NCBI GenBank assembly: GCA_014800815.1
Contig: JAAVFI010000078.1
Span: 1-57,416 of the forward strand
Direction of reading: 5' to 3'
Length of the DNA: 57,416 bases
DNA from: Bacteroidales bacterium
GTDB lineage: Bacteria > Bacteroidota > Bacteroidia > Bacteroidales > Muribaculaceae
Below are positions 37,573 to 46,271 of this stretch, piece after piece. A program made the translations under genes and the position numbers. Numbering within the stretch: position 1 is the stretch's first letter; each line of letters begins with the position of its first letter. Under the pieces are notes generated by a model that saw only the letters and a list, made by a program, of their open reading frames with translations, ran no database searches and was not told the origin of the DNA.

Positions 37573-38088
37573 ATGAAGCAGAATTCATTCAGCAACGCAT
37601 CAAATATACTTAATCTGTCGGTTCGCGACATGCTTACCACTCTTGCGTTCATCGCAGGAAATATAGTATTTCCCCAGTTGTGTCATCTCGTGCCCGGCGG
37701 AGGTCCTACATGGCTCCCGATTTACTTCTTCACCCTTGTGGGCGCATGGCATTGCAGATTGAAAGCAGGTCTCCTCATTTCTATCCTCTCGCCGATAGTC
37801 AACTGCCTTTGCTTCGGCATGCCTTCTACGGCAGCTCTCGCACCGATTCTCCTCAAGTCGGTATTACTTGCCGGCGCAGCCGCTTTCGTGGCCTCACGCT
37901 ATGCCAGACCTACTCTCCTTCTCATCCTCTCGGTGGTGCTCACCTATCAGGTTGCAGGTACTCTCGGTGAATGGGCAATCTGCGGCGATTTCGCTTCGGC
38001 AACTCAAGACTTCCGCATGGGCGTGCCGGGTATGCTCCTCCAGATTGTAGGCGGATATCTCGTGCTCCGCACTCTTGCACGAAAGTAA
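37573..38088 (+). CDS. putative ECF transporter substrate-binding (S) component
   Basis: 171 residues with five to six hydrophobic helices and short loops, the size and layout of ECF S components. GPTWLPIYFFTLVGAWHCRLKAG, read as GPTWLPIYFF and GLLISILSPIVNCLCFGMP, is typical of the vitamin-transporter-like group in Bacteroidota. These membrane proteins catch a vitamin or metal and need the EcfT/EcfA module, which is not in this window. The substrate cannot be told: no riboswitch and no pathway gene lies next to it. Followed after 39 bp by ftsY. Confidence 0.65.
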   Translation: MKQNSFSNASNILNLSVRDMLTTLAFIAGNIVFPQLCHLVPGGGPTWLPIYFFTLVGAWHCRLKAGLLISILSPIVNCLCFGMPSTAALAPILLKSVLLAGAAAFVASRYARPTLLLILSVVLTYQVAGTLGEWAICGDFASATQDFRMGVPGMLLQIVGGYLVLRTLARK

Positions 38089-38127
38089 GCATCTGAATTA
38101 AGTACAAACTCCATCAAATATATTGCA

Positions 38128-39090
38128 ATGGGATTTTTTGATTACTTCACTAAAGGCCGCAAACAGAACCTCGACAAGGGTCTTGAAAAGACCAAAGAGG
38201 GTGTGCTAAGCAAACTCCGCCGAGTTTTTACAGGTCGACGCACTATTGATGACGATTTCCTTGACGAACTCGAAGAGGTGTTTATCACCAGCGATGTCGG
38301 TGCTGAAACCACTCTTAAGATTCTTGACCGCATTCAGAGCCGCGTGGCACGCGACAAATACGTGGACATGGACGAGCTCAACGAACTCCTCTGCGAAGAG
38401 ATCAGTGCCCTTCTTGCCGAAAGCGACAATGCCGAAGATAATCTCTCCTTTACTCCTCCTGCCGGAAAGAAACCTTACGTCATCATGGTAGTAGGTGTCA
38501 ATGGCGTGGGCAAGACTACGACTATCGGCAAACTCGCGCACCACTATCGCCAGGCCGGCAATAAGGTGATGCTCGGTGCTGCAGATACATTCAGAGCGGC
38601 TGCCGTGGAGCAGCTCGACGAATGGGCTCGCCGCGCTCAGGTGCCTGTGGTTAAGCAGCAGCTCGGCTCCGACGCCGCTGCCGTAGCTTTCGACACCCTC
38701 TCGTCGGCTGTAGCAAATGATATCGACGTTGTGATAATCGACACAGCGGGTCGTCTGCACAACAAGAAAGGCCTTATGGAAGAGCTCTCCAAAATCAAAC
38801 GAGTTATGGAGAAGGTTGTTCCGGGTGCACCTCACGAAGTATTGCTCGTGCTCGACGGTTCTACAGGTCAGAATGCATTCGAGCAGGCCCGCCAGTTCTC
38901 TGCAGCCACTCAGGTTACCGATCTCGCAGTCACCAAACTCGACGGTACTGCCCGCGGCGGTGTAGTGATTGGCATCAGCGATCAGTTCAAGATTCCTGTA
39001 AAATATATCGGAATAGGTGAAGGTATCGACGACCTCCAGCTGTTTAACAAACGAGAATTCGTACAGTCGCTTTTCGGCCGTAAGGAATGA
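38128..39090 (+). CDS. ftsY: signal recognition particle receptor FtsY
   Basis: 320-residue GTPase that docks the SRP-ribosome complex at the membrane translocon. Helical N domain (~1-95, LRRVFTGRRTIDDDFLDELE, EVFITSDVGAETTLKIL) and G domain: VVGVNGVGKTTTIGKLA (~119-135), GAADTFRAAAVEQLDEWA, IIDTAGRLHNKKGLMEEL, TKLDGTARGGVVIGI and IKYIGIGEGIDDL-like end (KYIGIGEGIDDLQLF). It lacks the long acidic A domain, as usual in Bacteroidota. Confidence 0.97.
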   Translation: MGFFDYFTKGRKQNLDKGLEKTKEGVLSKLRRVFTGRRTIDDDFLDELEEVFITSDVGAETTLKILDRIQSRVARDKYVDMDELNELLCEEISALLAESDNAEDNLSFTPPAGKKPYVIMVVGVNGVGKTTTIGKLAHHYRQAGNKVMLGAADTFRAAAVEQLDEWARRAQVPVVKQQLGSDAAAVAFDTLSSAVANDIDVVIIDTAGRLHNKKGLMEELSKIKRVMEKVVPGAPHEVLLVLDGSTGQNAFEQARQFSAATQVTDLAVTKLDGTARGGVVIGISDQFKIPVKYIGIGEGIDDLQLFNKREFVQSLFGRKE

Positions 39091-39091
39091 T

Positions 39092-40396
39092 ATGGGCAAG
39101 AAAAAAGTAAGTATTCTTAGTCTTGGCTGCTCCAAGAATCTCGTTGACAGCGAACGCCTTGCACGCCGTTTCGCCGATGTGAATGTCAACTGCTCTTTCG
39201 TTGAGGAACTGCCCTCCGACGGGTCTGATCTCATCATCAACACCTGCGGTTTTATAGGCGACGCCAAAGAGGAATCCATAAACATGCTCCTCGGCGCTCT
39301 TCAGCAGAAAGCCGACGGCAAACTCGGCGCTGTATATGCTATGGGATGTCTCACAGAGCGTTATCGTTCTGAACTTTCCGAGGAAATTCCCGAGCTTGAC
39401 GGATTATACGGCAAATTTGACTGGACAGGGATTGTGGAAAAAATAGCGGGCAACCGCGATAATGCCGCTCCCTGGCAGCGCGAGCTCTCTACCCTGCCTC
39501 ACTATACATATCTCAAGATTTCAGAAGGTTGCAACCGCTTCTGTGCTTTCTGTGCAATTCCCTTAATCACGGGCCGTCACAAATCCCGCCCGGTCGAGGA
39601 GATTGTCGAAGAGGTTAAAGAACTCGTTGCCAAAGGCACCGTTGAATTCAATATCATTGCCCAGGATTTATCGTCGTATGGCACTGATCTTGAAGGCGGT
39701 CGGTCAAGACTCGCCGAATTACTCGAGCAGTTGGCTCAGATTGAGGGCGTAAAGATGCTTCGACTTCACTACGCCTATCCCTCCGATTTCCCTTACGACA
39801 TCCTGCCTGTAATGGCGAAATATCCCAACATCTGCAAGTATCTCGATATCGCTTTGCAGCACATCGACGACACTGTTCTATTAAACATGCGTCGTCATAT
39901 TGATGCAAAGGCTACCAGGCAATTGCTGAATAGAATACGCGAGGAAGTACCCGGCATCCACATCCGCACCACTCTCATGGTAGGTTTCCCCGGCGAGACA
40001 GACGAAGCCTTCAGCAATCTTATGGAATTTGTCAAGGAGCAGCGCTTCGAGCGCATGGGTGCTTTCGCTTATTGCGAGGAAGAAGGTACTTATGCGGCCC
40101 GCAATCTCGACGACAATATCCCTGCCGAAGTCAAGCAGAAGCGCCTCGATGCCCTTATGGCTCTACAGCAGGAAATCGCCTTTGAGACTGCCGAAGCTAA
40201 AGTAGGTATGACGCTGCCGGTAATCATCGACGAGTGTACCGACGAAGGTTATACCGGCCGCACCGAGTACGACTCGCCCGAGGTTGACTGCAACGTATAC
40301 ATTTCGAATGACAAACCGCTTGAAATAGGAAAGATATACAATGTTAAGATAACGGGAAGTGAAGGTTTTGATCTTCTCGGTACTCTTGCTGAATAG
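39092..40396 (+). CDS. rimO: ribosomal protein uS12 methylthiotransferase
   Basis: 434-residue radical SAM enzyme that methylthiolates an Asp of ribosomal protein S12. N-terminal UPF0004 domain with cysteines in LSLGCSKNLVDSE (C13), INTCGFIGDAKEES and AMGCLTERY, which hold an auxiliary cluster. The radical SAM motif is GCNRFCAFCAIP (C147, C151, C154). A C-terminal TRAM domain (~370-434, VIIDECTDEGYTGRTEYDSP) binds the substrate. The SLGCSKN and DxSSYG (AQDLSSYGTDLEG) forms favour RimO over MiaB. Start at the ATG at 39092, 1 bp after the ftsY stop. Confidence 0.96.
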   Translation: MGKKKVSILSLGCSKNLVDSERLARRFADVNVNCSFVEELPSDGSDLIINTCGFIGDAKEESINMLLGALQQKADGKLGAVYAMGCLTERYRSELSEEIPELDGLYGKFDWTGIVEKIAGNRDNAAPWQRELSTLPHYTYLKISEGCNRFCAFCAIPLITGRHKSRPVEEIVEEVKELVAKGTVEFNIIAQDLSSYGTDLEGGRSRLAELLEQLAQIEGVKMLRLHYAYPSDFPYDILPVMAKYPNICKYLDIALQHIDDTVLLNMRRHIDAKATRQLLNRIREEVPGIHIRTTLMVGFPGETDEAFSNLMEFVKEQRFERMGAFAYCEEEGTYAARNLDDNIPAEVKQKRLDALMALQQEIAFETAEAKVGMTLPVIIDECTDEGYTGRTEYDSPEVDCNVYISNDKPLEIGKIYNVKITGSEGFDLLGTLAE

Positions 40397-40397
40397 C

Positions 40398-41336
40398 ATG
40401 CATTCTACATCATTCATACTCTACCGCCTTCCGGGGAGTAATCAACTGCACCGTTCTGAATTTACAAGTATATCTTCGGACAAACTTTCGTTCGGAGAAA
40501 TTTCTGTAAACCCTTGGGTTTGCGATAACTTCGGGGCTGCTATGACTGTCTGCACCGACTCTACCGATAAGGATTACTATATATCGTCACTGTCCAGACT
40601 TATCGAGGCCTTGCGCAAAGATTCCTGCAAGACAGTGATATGCAGGCAGATATGCGGTAAATTCTCGCGATTTGCACCCGAAGAACTCGCTGTGGAATAT
40701 TTCAGGTCGTTTCCCGACTCATTCTGCTTTATGTTCTATCATCCCCTTACGGGATTCTGGATGGGAGCTTCGCCTGAATTATTGCTCGAAGTCAAAACTC
40801 CTACAGAGGCTCATACCAGAGCGTTAGCCGGCACAAAACCCATTGCCGATACTACGCCGTGGGATAGCAAAAATATCGAGGAGCACCGCATAGTGGTCGA
40901 CGATATTTTAGGCAGATTGACCGGGCTCGGATATAGTGTGAGTGCCGAAGCGGGCACTACAGCTGATCTCGCCTATGGCACTGTGCGACACCTTTGTACG
41001 CCCATTTCAATACACTCGGATGCTCAACTGCCTTTTGAGAAAATTGTCTCTACTTTGCATCCTACTTCGGCAGTCGGTGGTTATCCGCGCGAAAAGGCTC
41101 TCGAGTATATCAAGGAATACGAGGCGACTCCACGCAATTGCTATGGAGGCCTCATCACCGTACCCACTCCCGACGGACCTTTAGCGTATGTGATATTGCG
41201 GTGCGTGCATTTCGACAATGAAAAATGGGCTATATACACCGGAAGCGGCATAACTCACGCCTCGGACGCCGAGGATGAATGGCGCGAAACAGAAGCTAAA
41301 GCAACCCCTCTTGTAAATTTACTTTCTTCGTTCTGA
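40398..41336 (+). CDS. menF: isochorismate synthase
   Basis: 312 residues of the chorismate-binding enzyme fold; it isomerises chorismate to isochorismate for menaquinone. Key parts: KTVICRQI (site of the catalytic base Lys), GASPELLLEV, ALAGTKPIAD, EEHRIVVDDILGRL, STLHPTSAVGGYPREKAL and NCYGGLITVP. LHPTSAVGG and the short N-terminus fit isochorismate synthase better than anthranilate synthase. At 312 residues it is shorter than E. coli MenF (about 430), which is common in Bacteroidota. Other men genes are not in the window; it starts 1 bp after rimO. Confidence 0.88.
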   Translation: MHSTSFILYRLPGSNQLHRSEFTSISSDKLSFGEISVNPWVCDNFGAAMTVCTDSTDKDYYISSLSRLIEALRKDSCKTVICRQICGKFSRFAPEELAVEYFRSFPDSFCFMFYHPLTGFWMGASPELLLEVKTPTEAHTRALAGTKPIADTTPWDSKNIEEHRIVVDDILGRLTGLGYSVSAEAGTTADLAYGTVRHLCTPISIHSDAQLPFEKIVSTLHPTSAVGGYPREKALEYIKEYEATPRNCYGGLITVPTPDGPLAYVILRCVHFDNEKWAIYTGSGITHASDAEDEWRETEAKATPLVNLLSSF

Positions 41337-41350
41337 CTCTCCTAAATTAT

Positions 41351-42748
41351 ATGAACGACTCCTCTCTTAAACATACTTTAGGCATCTTCGGCCTATCGTT
41401 TGCCATACTTATAGGTTTGTCGGCTCTGCCTATCGGTGAGCTGACAAATAACGTCGCAAAAGATTTCAATCTTTTCGAAGATTTATTTCCGAAAGAGAAT
41501 AATTCGGACTCCCGTCAGGTTACCGAAATTGAACCTGACGCCGAGCTCTTAGCTCTTTTAAGTGAGCATGAGCAAGCAGCTCCTGCTGAAGAAACCGTTG
41601 CGCCCGTCGAGGAAGTAACGGATGTCGTTGCAGAACCATATTCTGACGGACCGGAAATTGTCGACGGTATTGTATGCATCGAAAACTATTCGGGCCAACC
41701 GCTTCTCTCCAAGTTCAAACAAGCTCTCGGCGCCGCTCAAGGTCCTGTAAATATTGCCGTTATCGGTGATTCTTTCATCGAGGGCGATATCTTCTGTCAG
41801 GATTTGCGCGAATTACTGCAGTCACGCCTGGGCGGTTGCGGCGTCGGGCATCTCTGCATGCATACCGACTTCCCGGGTTTCCGCAAGTCTGTTTCTCAGG
41901 CAGACGACGGGTGGACGGTACGCGACGTCCGGTCTATGGGTTCGAAAGACTCCTTGCGTCAGCTGTCGGGAGATTACGCTCTTGCTGCGGCGACCGCAAC
42001 TGCAACGTTCAAAGGCACTTCCTATGGCAACGGAACATCGGCATGGGATAATTCATCATTTACCTACATTGCTCCCGCGAGCGGTACTATCACTCTGACG
42101 AACGATAATGAGACAGCTATCTTTGAGGTAGTTGCAGACAGCGAACCTGCCACGATTTCTCTCTCTGGATACACTTCCAAATTCCGAGTGGAGAGCAATG
42201 TGCCCGGGCTGAAAGCGCTCGGCGCTTCGCTCGACGGCAATTCGGGTGTTCAACTCGATTGCATGTCAATCCGCGGAAATTCGGGAATCTCACATGCGCG
42301 CCTCAACAAAGAACTTATTCAGAATCTCCGCAAAAATCGCGATTATTCATTGATTATCATAGAATTCGGCACCAACGCTTTGAGTGCCGAGCAGACCGAA
42401 TATTCGCCTTACCGCCTTGGTATGCAGAAAGTTGTAGCGAAAATCAAGGAATGTTATCCAGCTGCGGATATAGTTATCATGGGCGTTGCCGACCGTGGTG
42501 TCAAAGAGGGAACCGAAGTTAAATCGATGCCCAATTGCACTGCTATGGTCAAGGCGCAACGCGAATTGGCCCGCAACTCCGGCGTATTATTCTGGGATAC
42601 CCGCGAGGCTATGGGCGGCAACGGTGCTGTTGCAGAATGGCGCAAGCGCAAACTTGTCAATGCCGACTATATCCACCTCAATCATGCGGGAGGAAAAGAA
42701 CTTGCATCTCTAATGTTCAATGCTTTCACAAAGGCTCTTGATGAATAA
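41351..42748 (+). CDS. SGNH/GDSL-type hydrolase (first of a pair)
   Basis: 465 residues. An N-terminal anchor helix (~8-28, GIFGLSFAILIGLSALPI) and an acidic linker (~35-100, rich in Glu, Val and Ala) precede the SGNH domain. Block I is VIGDSFIEGD (nucleophile Ser), block III is IIIEFGTNALS, and block V is DYIHLNHAG (catalytic Asp-x-x-His). A beta-rich insert (~190-300) sits between blocks I and III. It is probably an envelope esterase that removes or transfers acetyl groups on a glycan. The next gene encodes a second, different SGNH protein and overlaps it by 8 bp. Confidence 0.88.
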   Translation: MNDSSLKHTLGIFGLSFAILIGLSALPIGELTNNVAKDFNLFEDLFPKENNSDSRQVTEIEPDAELLALLSEHEQAAPAEETVAPVEEVTDVVAEPYSDGPEIVDGIVCIENYSGQPLLSKFKQALGAAQGPVNIAVIGDSFIEGDIFCQDLRELLQSRLGGCGVGHLCMHTDFPGFRKSVSQADDGWTVRDVRSMGSKDSLRQLSGDYALAAATATATFKGTSYGNGTSAWDNSSFTYIAPASGTITLTNDNETAIFEVVADSEPATISLSGYTSKFRVESNVPGLKALGASLDGNSGVQLDCMSIRGNSGISHARLNKELIQNLRKNRDYSLIIIEFGTNALSAEQTEYSPYRLGMQKVVAKIKECYPAADIVIMGVADRGVKEGTEVKSMPNCTAMVKAQRELARNSGVLFWDTREAMGGNGAVAEWRKRKLVNADYIHLNHAGGKELASLMFNAFTKALDE

Positions 42749-44009
42749 GCTGTTACTATCCATCGCAGGAGTCTTTTTTGGCGTTGGCATTGCGAATGCC
42801 GATGAAAATACGGAGCTGCGCCTAAACCCTGAGATTGATTCAATTATTTCCGAATCAATTTCGGTATCAGACTACCCTTTTATTGTAGAATCCAAGAATC
42901 GTATAAGCCTCAACGGCGATGACTGGTCGGCTTTGGCGGAGCGGTTTGAGGCCGCTGCAAGAGGCGACTCTCTCTTTTCTATTGTATATCTCGGTGACTC
43001 TCACGTGCAGGCCGATTTCAATGTCGATGCGTTCCGCTACATCGTTCAGTCAGCTTCACGACGTGCCGGCAGAGGCCTTGTGATACCTTTTAAATTGGCG
43101 GGCACAAATGAACCCTTCGACTACTCGATTAACCTCGACTCCCGCTTTGAGGCGTCTAAACTCCTGAAGACTCCCTGGCTCACGGAAATGCCTTTTACCG
43201 GGATAGGACTGCGACCTCAGTCGGGCAACTATACCCTCTCGGTCTCGACCAAAACGCCTTTCACATATGTCCGTTTTCATCATGCGGGGACTGAGCCTGA
43301 ATTGGTGGCTCTTGCCGATTCAACCATATCCTGCGAATTGGAATCAGGCCGGCTCGTTTTCTCCGAACCTGTTTACTCTTTCTCGGCAAACTTCCGCAGC
43401 CCCGGCACATCGGTCCTCGGCGGCATTGAATTAATGAACGATACAGTAGGAACCGTTGTACACTCGATTGGTAACAACGGTGCTACGTACGGTTCATATC
43501 TTTCGTTAGGCCAATCTTTTACACGCGGGCTCGCCTCCTTAAACCCCAATCTCGTGATTGTAGCTCTCGGAACAAACGAGGCTTTCAGCCGAATATCTGC
43601 AGAGAGCATGCGCGACAACATTCACAGTCTTATAACTGATATACGCGCGCAGATGCCTGACACAAAGATTCTTATGATTTGCCCTACGGAGTGCTACAAA
43701 AGAGTATATTCGAGGCGCGGAAAAAATCGCCGACGCACGTCCTTTTTGGTGGTAAATACACGCGTGGCCGAGATTAGAAAAGTACTCAAAGCCTACGCTG
43801 CTGAAGAAGGAATTCCATTCTACGACAGATATGAAGTTGCGGGTTCTGCCGGAGCCGCCGCCAAACTGAAAAATGCGTCGCTTCTCAGTCGCGACGGCAT
43901 CCATTTCACGGCCAAGGGATACCAACTCTGGGGGACTTTGCTTGCGAAATCGTTCATTGAATGTCTCTCGACCCCTCTTGAGAACGGAGAGAATGCAGCC
44001 GCCGAATAA
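42741..44009 (+). CDS. secreted SGNH/GDSL-type hydrolase (second of a pair)
   Basis: 422 residues with a signal peptide (~1-20, KLLLSIAGVFFGVGIANA). Block I is IVYLGDSHVQADF (Ser), block III is VIVALGTNEAFS, and block V is DGIHFTAKGYQLWG. A ~150-residue beta-rich insert follows block I, as in the upstream gene, so the two may be ancient duplicates that diverged. The start chosen (ATG at 42741) overlaps the upstream stop. In other Bacteroidota such pairs often adjoin an MBOAT O-acetyltransferase; none is seen here. Confidence 0.88.
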   Translation: MNKLLLSIAGVFFGVGIANADENTELRLNPEIDSIISESISVSDYPFIVESKNRISLNGDDWSALAERFEAAARGDSLFSIVYLGDSHVQADFNVDAFRYIVQSASRRAGRGLVIPFKLAGTNEPFDYSINLDSRFEASKLLKTPWLTEMPFTGIGLRPQSGNYTLSVSTKTPFTYVRFHHAGTEPELVALADSTISCELESGRLVFSEPVYSFSANFRSPGTSVLGGIELMNDTVGTVVHSIGNNGATYGSYLSLGQSFTRGLASLNPNLVIVALGTNEAFSRISAESMRDNIHSLITDIRAQMPDTKILMICPTECYKRVYSRRGKNRRRTSFLVVNTRVAEIRKVLKAYAAEEGIPFYDRYEVAGSAGAAAKLKNASLLSRDGIHFTAKGYQLWGTLLAKSFIECLSTPLENGENAAAE

Positions 44010-44045
44010 AAAAATCAACATGGCATGAATTTTTTTCGTTTTTTT

Positions 44046-44078
44046 CTTGCATAGATACGAGCATTCTTATTAACTTCG
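44046..44078 (+). promoter_or_regulatory. weak promoter before the acidic pRiA4b-type gene
   Basis: CTTG (44046-44049), 21 nt, TAACTTCG (44071-44078). Both boxes have one mismatch to the consensus. It leaves a leader of about 50 nt. Confidence 0.35.
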
Positions 44079-44134
44079 CATTATAAATATGTCCGCTATC
44101 CGGGCAGAATTTTTGAAACTACTACACTAAATAT

Positions 44135-44689
44135 ATGATATTCAAATTTCGTATAGTATCCGACGAAGTGGAGAACTTCAAGCGTGAAATTCAGATTGAC
44201 GCTACTGCCACTTTCCTCGACCTCAAAAAGGCGATTTGTGCATCAGTGGGCTACGATGCCACTCAGATGAGCTCTTTCTTCCTCTGCGACCGCAACTGGG
44301 AAAAAGAGAAGGAAATAACCTTTGAAGATATGGGCGTCGATGATGATAACGATGTTTACCTCATGGACGAATCCGTTCTTTCGGATTTCATCGAAGATGA
44401 AGGCCAGAAATTGCTTTACGTTTTCGATTACCTCACCGAGAGAATGTTCTTCATCGAGATGACAGAACTTGTCACCGGCCGCTCTCTCAAAGATCCTTTC
44501 TGCTCTCTGTCGCTCGGCACTCCTCCTCCCGAATTTGTCGACATCGACGAATTCGACGCCAAAATTGATGAAAAGCAGAAAGCCGTTGCAAGAGACACCG
44601 ACCTCGACGAAGATTTCTACGGCTCCGACAGCTTCAATGAAGATGAGTTCGAAAGCCAGGGCTTCGACGAAATGACTTTTGACGACTAA
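44135..44689 (+). CDS. plasmid pRiA4b ORF-3-like acidic protein
   Basis: 184 residues. The N-terminal half is like the pRiA4b ORF-3 / IS1096 TnpR-like domain: MIFKFRIVSDEVENFKREIQ, TFLDLKKAICASVGYDATQM, SSFFLCDRNWEKEKEIT, then LLYVFDYLTERMFFIEM. The C-terminal ~60 residues are strongly acidic (DTDLDEDFYGSDSFNEDEFE). Despite the family name it is a stand-alone chromosomal gene here, with no transposase or plasmid gene nearby. Function unknown. It has its own terminator. Confidence 0.8.
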   Translation: MIFKFRIVSDEVENFKREIQIDATATFLDLKKAICASVGYDATQMSSFFLCDRNWEKEKEITFEDMGVDDDNDVYLMDESVLSDFIEDEGQKLLYVFDYLTERMFFIEMTELVTGRSLKDPFCSLSLGTPPPEFVDIDEFDAKIDEKQKAVARDTDLDEDFYGSDSFNEDEFESQGFDEMTFDD

Positions 44690-44715
44690 TACAGACAATA
44701 CCTCCTACAATATTT

Positions 44716-44746
44716 AATCCCCGCCGCTGTACACACGGCGGGGATT
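44716..44746 (+). terminator. intrinsic terminator
   Basis: CCCCGCCG (44719-44726) pairs with CGGCGGGG (44736-44743); flanking AAT/ATT extends the stem to 11 bp, with a 9-nt loop and ATTT following. It lies 27 bp after the stop of the acidic protein gene. Confidence 0.85.
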
Positions 44747-44795
44747 TACATAGCTAAGCGTTTCTCTAACTTCTTTCCACCCTTTTTCCAAACCT

Positions 44796-46256
44796 TTGCA
44801 CGATACTATAGCCCACATACTGGCCTCCGACTGGATTTATACAGTATTCGCGATCGCAGCTCTTGGCTCGACCGTGCTGATTATCATGGTGATACTCTCA
44901 GAGAACCGAAATCCGGTGAAGTCGCTTGCGTGGGTAACGATTCTTCTCCTCCTCCCCGTTGTCGGTATTATACTGTACCTTTTCTTCGGCAGGAGTTTTA
45001 AGAATGTGCGCATGATATCGCGTCGCAACAGGCGCAAACTCAGACGACGGGAAAAAAGAACGCTTATTTCACCTGAATCGCAAGGCCTCAGCAGTTCTTC
45101 CATTCAGCAAATAAAACTTGGAAGGTCTTTGACGGGTGCACAGTTCTATACAGACAACTGTGTAGAGATATTTTCCGATGGCACGTCAAAATTTGAAGCG
45201 CTTAAGAGAGACCTTCTTCTGGCAAAGCACTCTATCAATATCCAATATTATATCTTTGAAGACGATAAGCTCGGACGGGAATTTGCCGACATCCTCATAG
45301 CCAAGGCTGCTCAAGGTGTCAAGGTCCGACTCATCTACGACCATGTAGGGTCTATCAAAGTCCGTTCGAGTTTCTTCAAAGAACTTCGGGAGAAAGGTGT
45401 GGAGACTTACCCGTTCTTCAAGGTGACATTCCCCTCGCTCGCCACTCGTGTAAACTGGCGTAACCACCGCAAAATCTGCATAATAGACAATGCTGTAGGA
45501 TACATCGGCGGCATGAACGTGGCCGACAGATATATCGACGGCGGCAAGAAGTTTGAAAGCTGGTTTGATGCCCATGTAAGAGTCACGGGTCCTGTCGTCG
45601 CTGCCCTGCGCTACTCTTTTACCGTAGATTGGAACTTCATGGGCCGCGGCCTTATTGAAGATTCGGAGTGCCTCGACGACTCTACCTTTCCCCACTTTGG
45701 CGTACCCGATGTGGGTGCTCAGCTGCTGACTTCCGGCCCTACCTCTCAGTGGGCCAATATCGCACTGGCTTTTCATAAGGCGATATCCACGGCCCGCCGC
45801 AGGGTATTCATCCTCACTCCCTACTTCCTCCCCACAGAGGCTTTGCTGAAAGCGCTCCAGAGTGCAGCACTCTCGCATGTCGATGTCCGTATTATTATGC
45901 CGCGCCGAAGCGATTCAACAATGCTCACCTATGCGTCGGCGTCATATATCAGTCAATGCCTCCAGGCAGGCATCAAGGTTTATCTCTATGAAGCCGGTAT
46001 GCTTCATGCCAAGTGCATGATTATCGACGACGAGCTTGTAACTATCGGCTCCACGAACTTCGACTTCCGAAGTTTTGAGTGCAATTTCGAATCTAATCTA
46101 TTTATGTACAGCAAGGAACTCTGTTCGAAAGCTATAGAGATTTTCAAAGACAATCTCAAGCGCTCGACAAGGGTTCAACAGGTGGAGTGGAAACGCCGTC
46201 CTCTCACAAGAAAAGTCGGTGAATCCGTGCTCCGCCTCCTCAGCCCCATACTTTAG
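44796..46256 (+). CDS. cls: cardiolipin synthase
   Basis: 486-residue phospholipase D superfamily enzyme that joins two phosphatidylglycerols into cardiolipin in the inner membrane. Two N-terminal helices (~13-34 and ~45-64, LAWVTILLLLPVVGIILYLF) and two HKD motifs: NHRKICIIDNAVGYIGGMN and LHAKCMIIDDELVTIGSTN. SIQQIKLGRSLTGA and FFLPTEALL-like parts (ILTPYFLPTEALLKAL) fit the family. The start is uncertain: a TTG at 44796 is needed to include the first helix; the next ATG is inside it. The TTG is part of an AACCTTTG sequence that is itself one base off a -7 box. Confidence 0.93.
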   Translation: MHDTIAHILASDWIYTVFAIAALGSTVLIIMVILSENRNPVKSLAWVTILLLLPVVGIILYLFFGRSFKNVRMISRRNRRKLRRREKRTLISPESQGLSSSSIQQIKLGRSLTGAQFYTDNCVEIFSDGTSKFEALKRDLLLAKHSINIQYYIFEDDKLGREFADILIAKAAQGVKVRLIYDHVGSIKVRSSFFKELREKGVETYPFFKVTFPSLATRVNWRNHRKICIIDNAVGYIGGMNVADRYIDGGKKFESWFDAHVRVTGPVVAALRYSFTVDWNFMGRGLIEDSECLDDSTFPHFGVPDVGAQLLTSGPTSQWANIALAFHKAISTARRRVFILTPYFLPTEALLKALQSAALSHVDVRIIMPRRSDSTMLTYASASYISQCLQAGIKVYLYEAGMLHAKCMIIDDELVTIGSTNFDFRSFECNFESNLFMYSKELCSKAIEIFKDNLKRSTRVQQVEWKRRPLTRKVGESVLRLLSPIL

Positions 46257-46271
46257 TAATTTCTCAAACTC

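Noticed and set aside
38206-39285. 359-codon open frame antisense to ftsY and the start of rimO
   Set aside because: Both sense genes are certain; the antisense frame spans their junction and has no motif.
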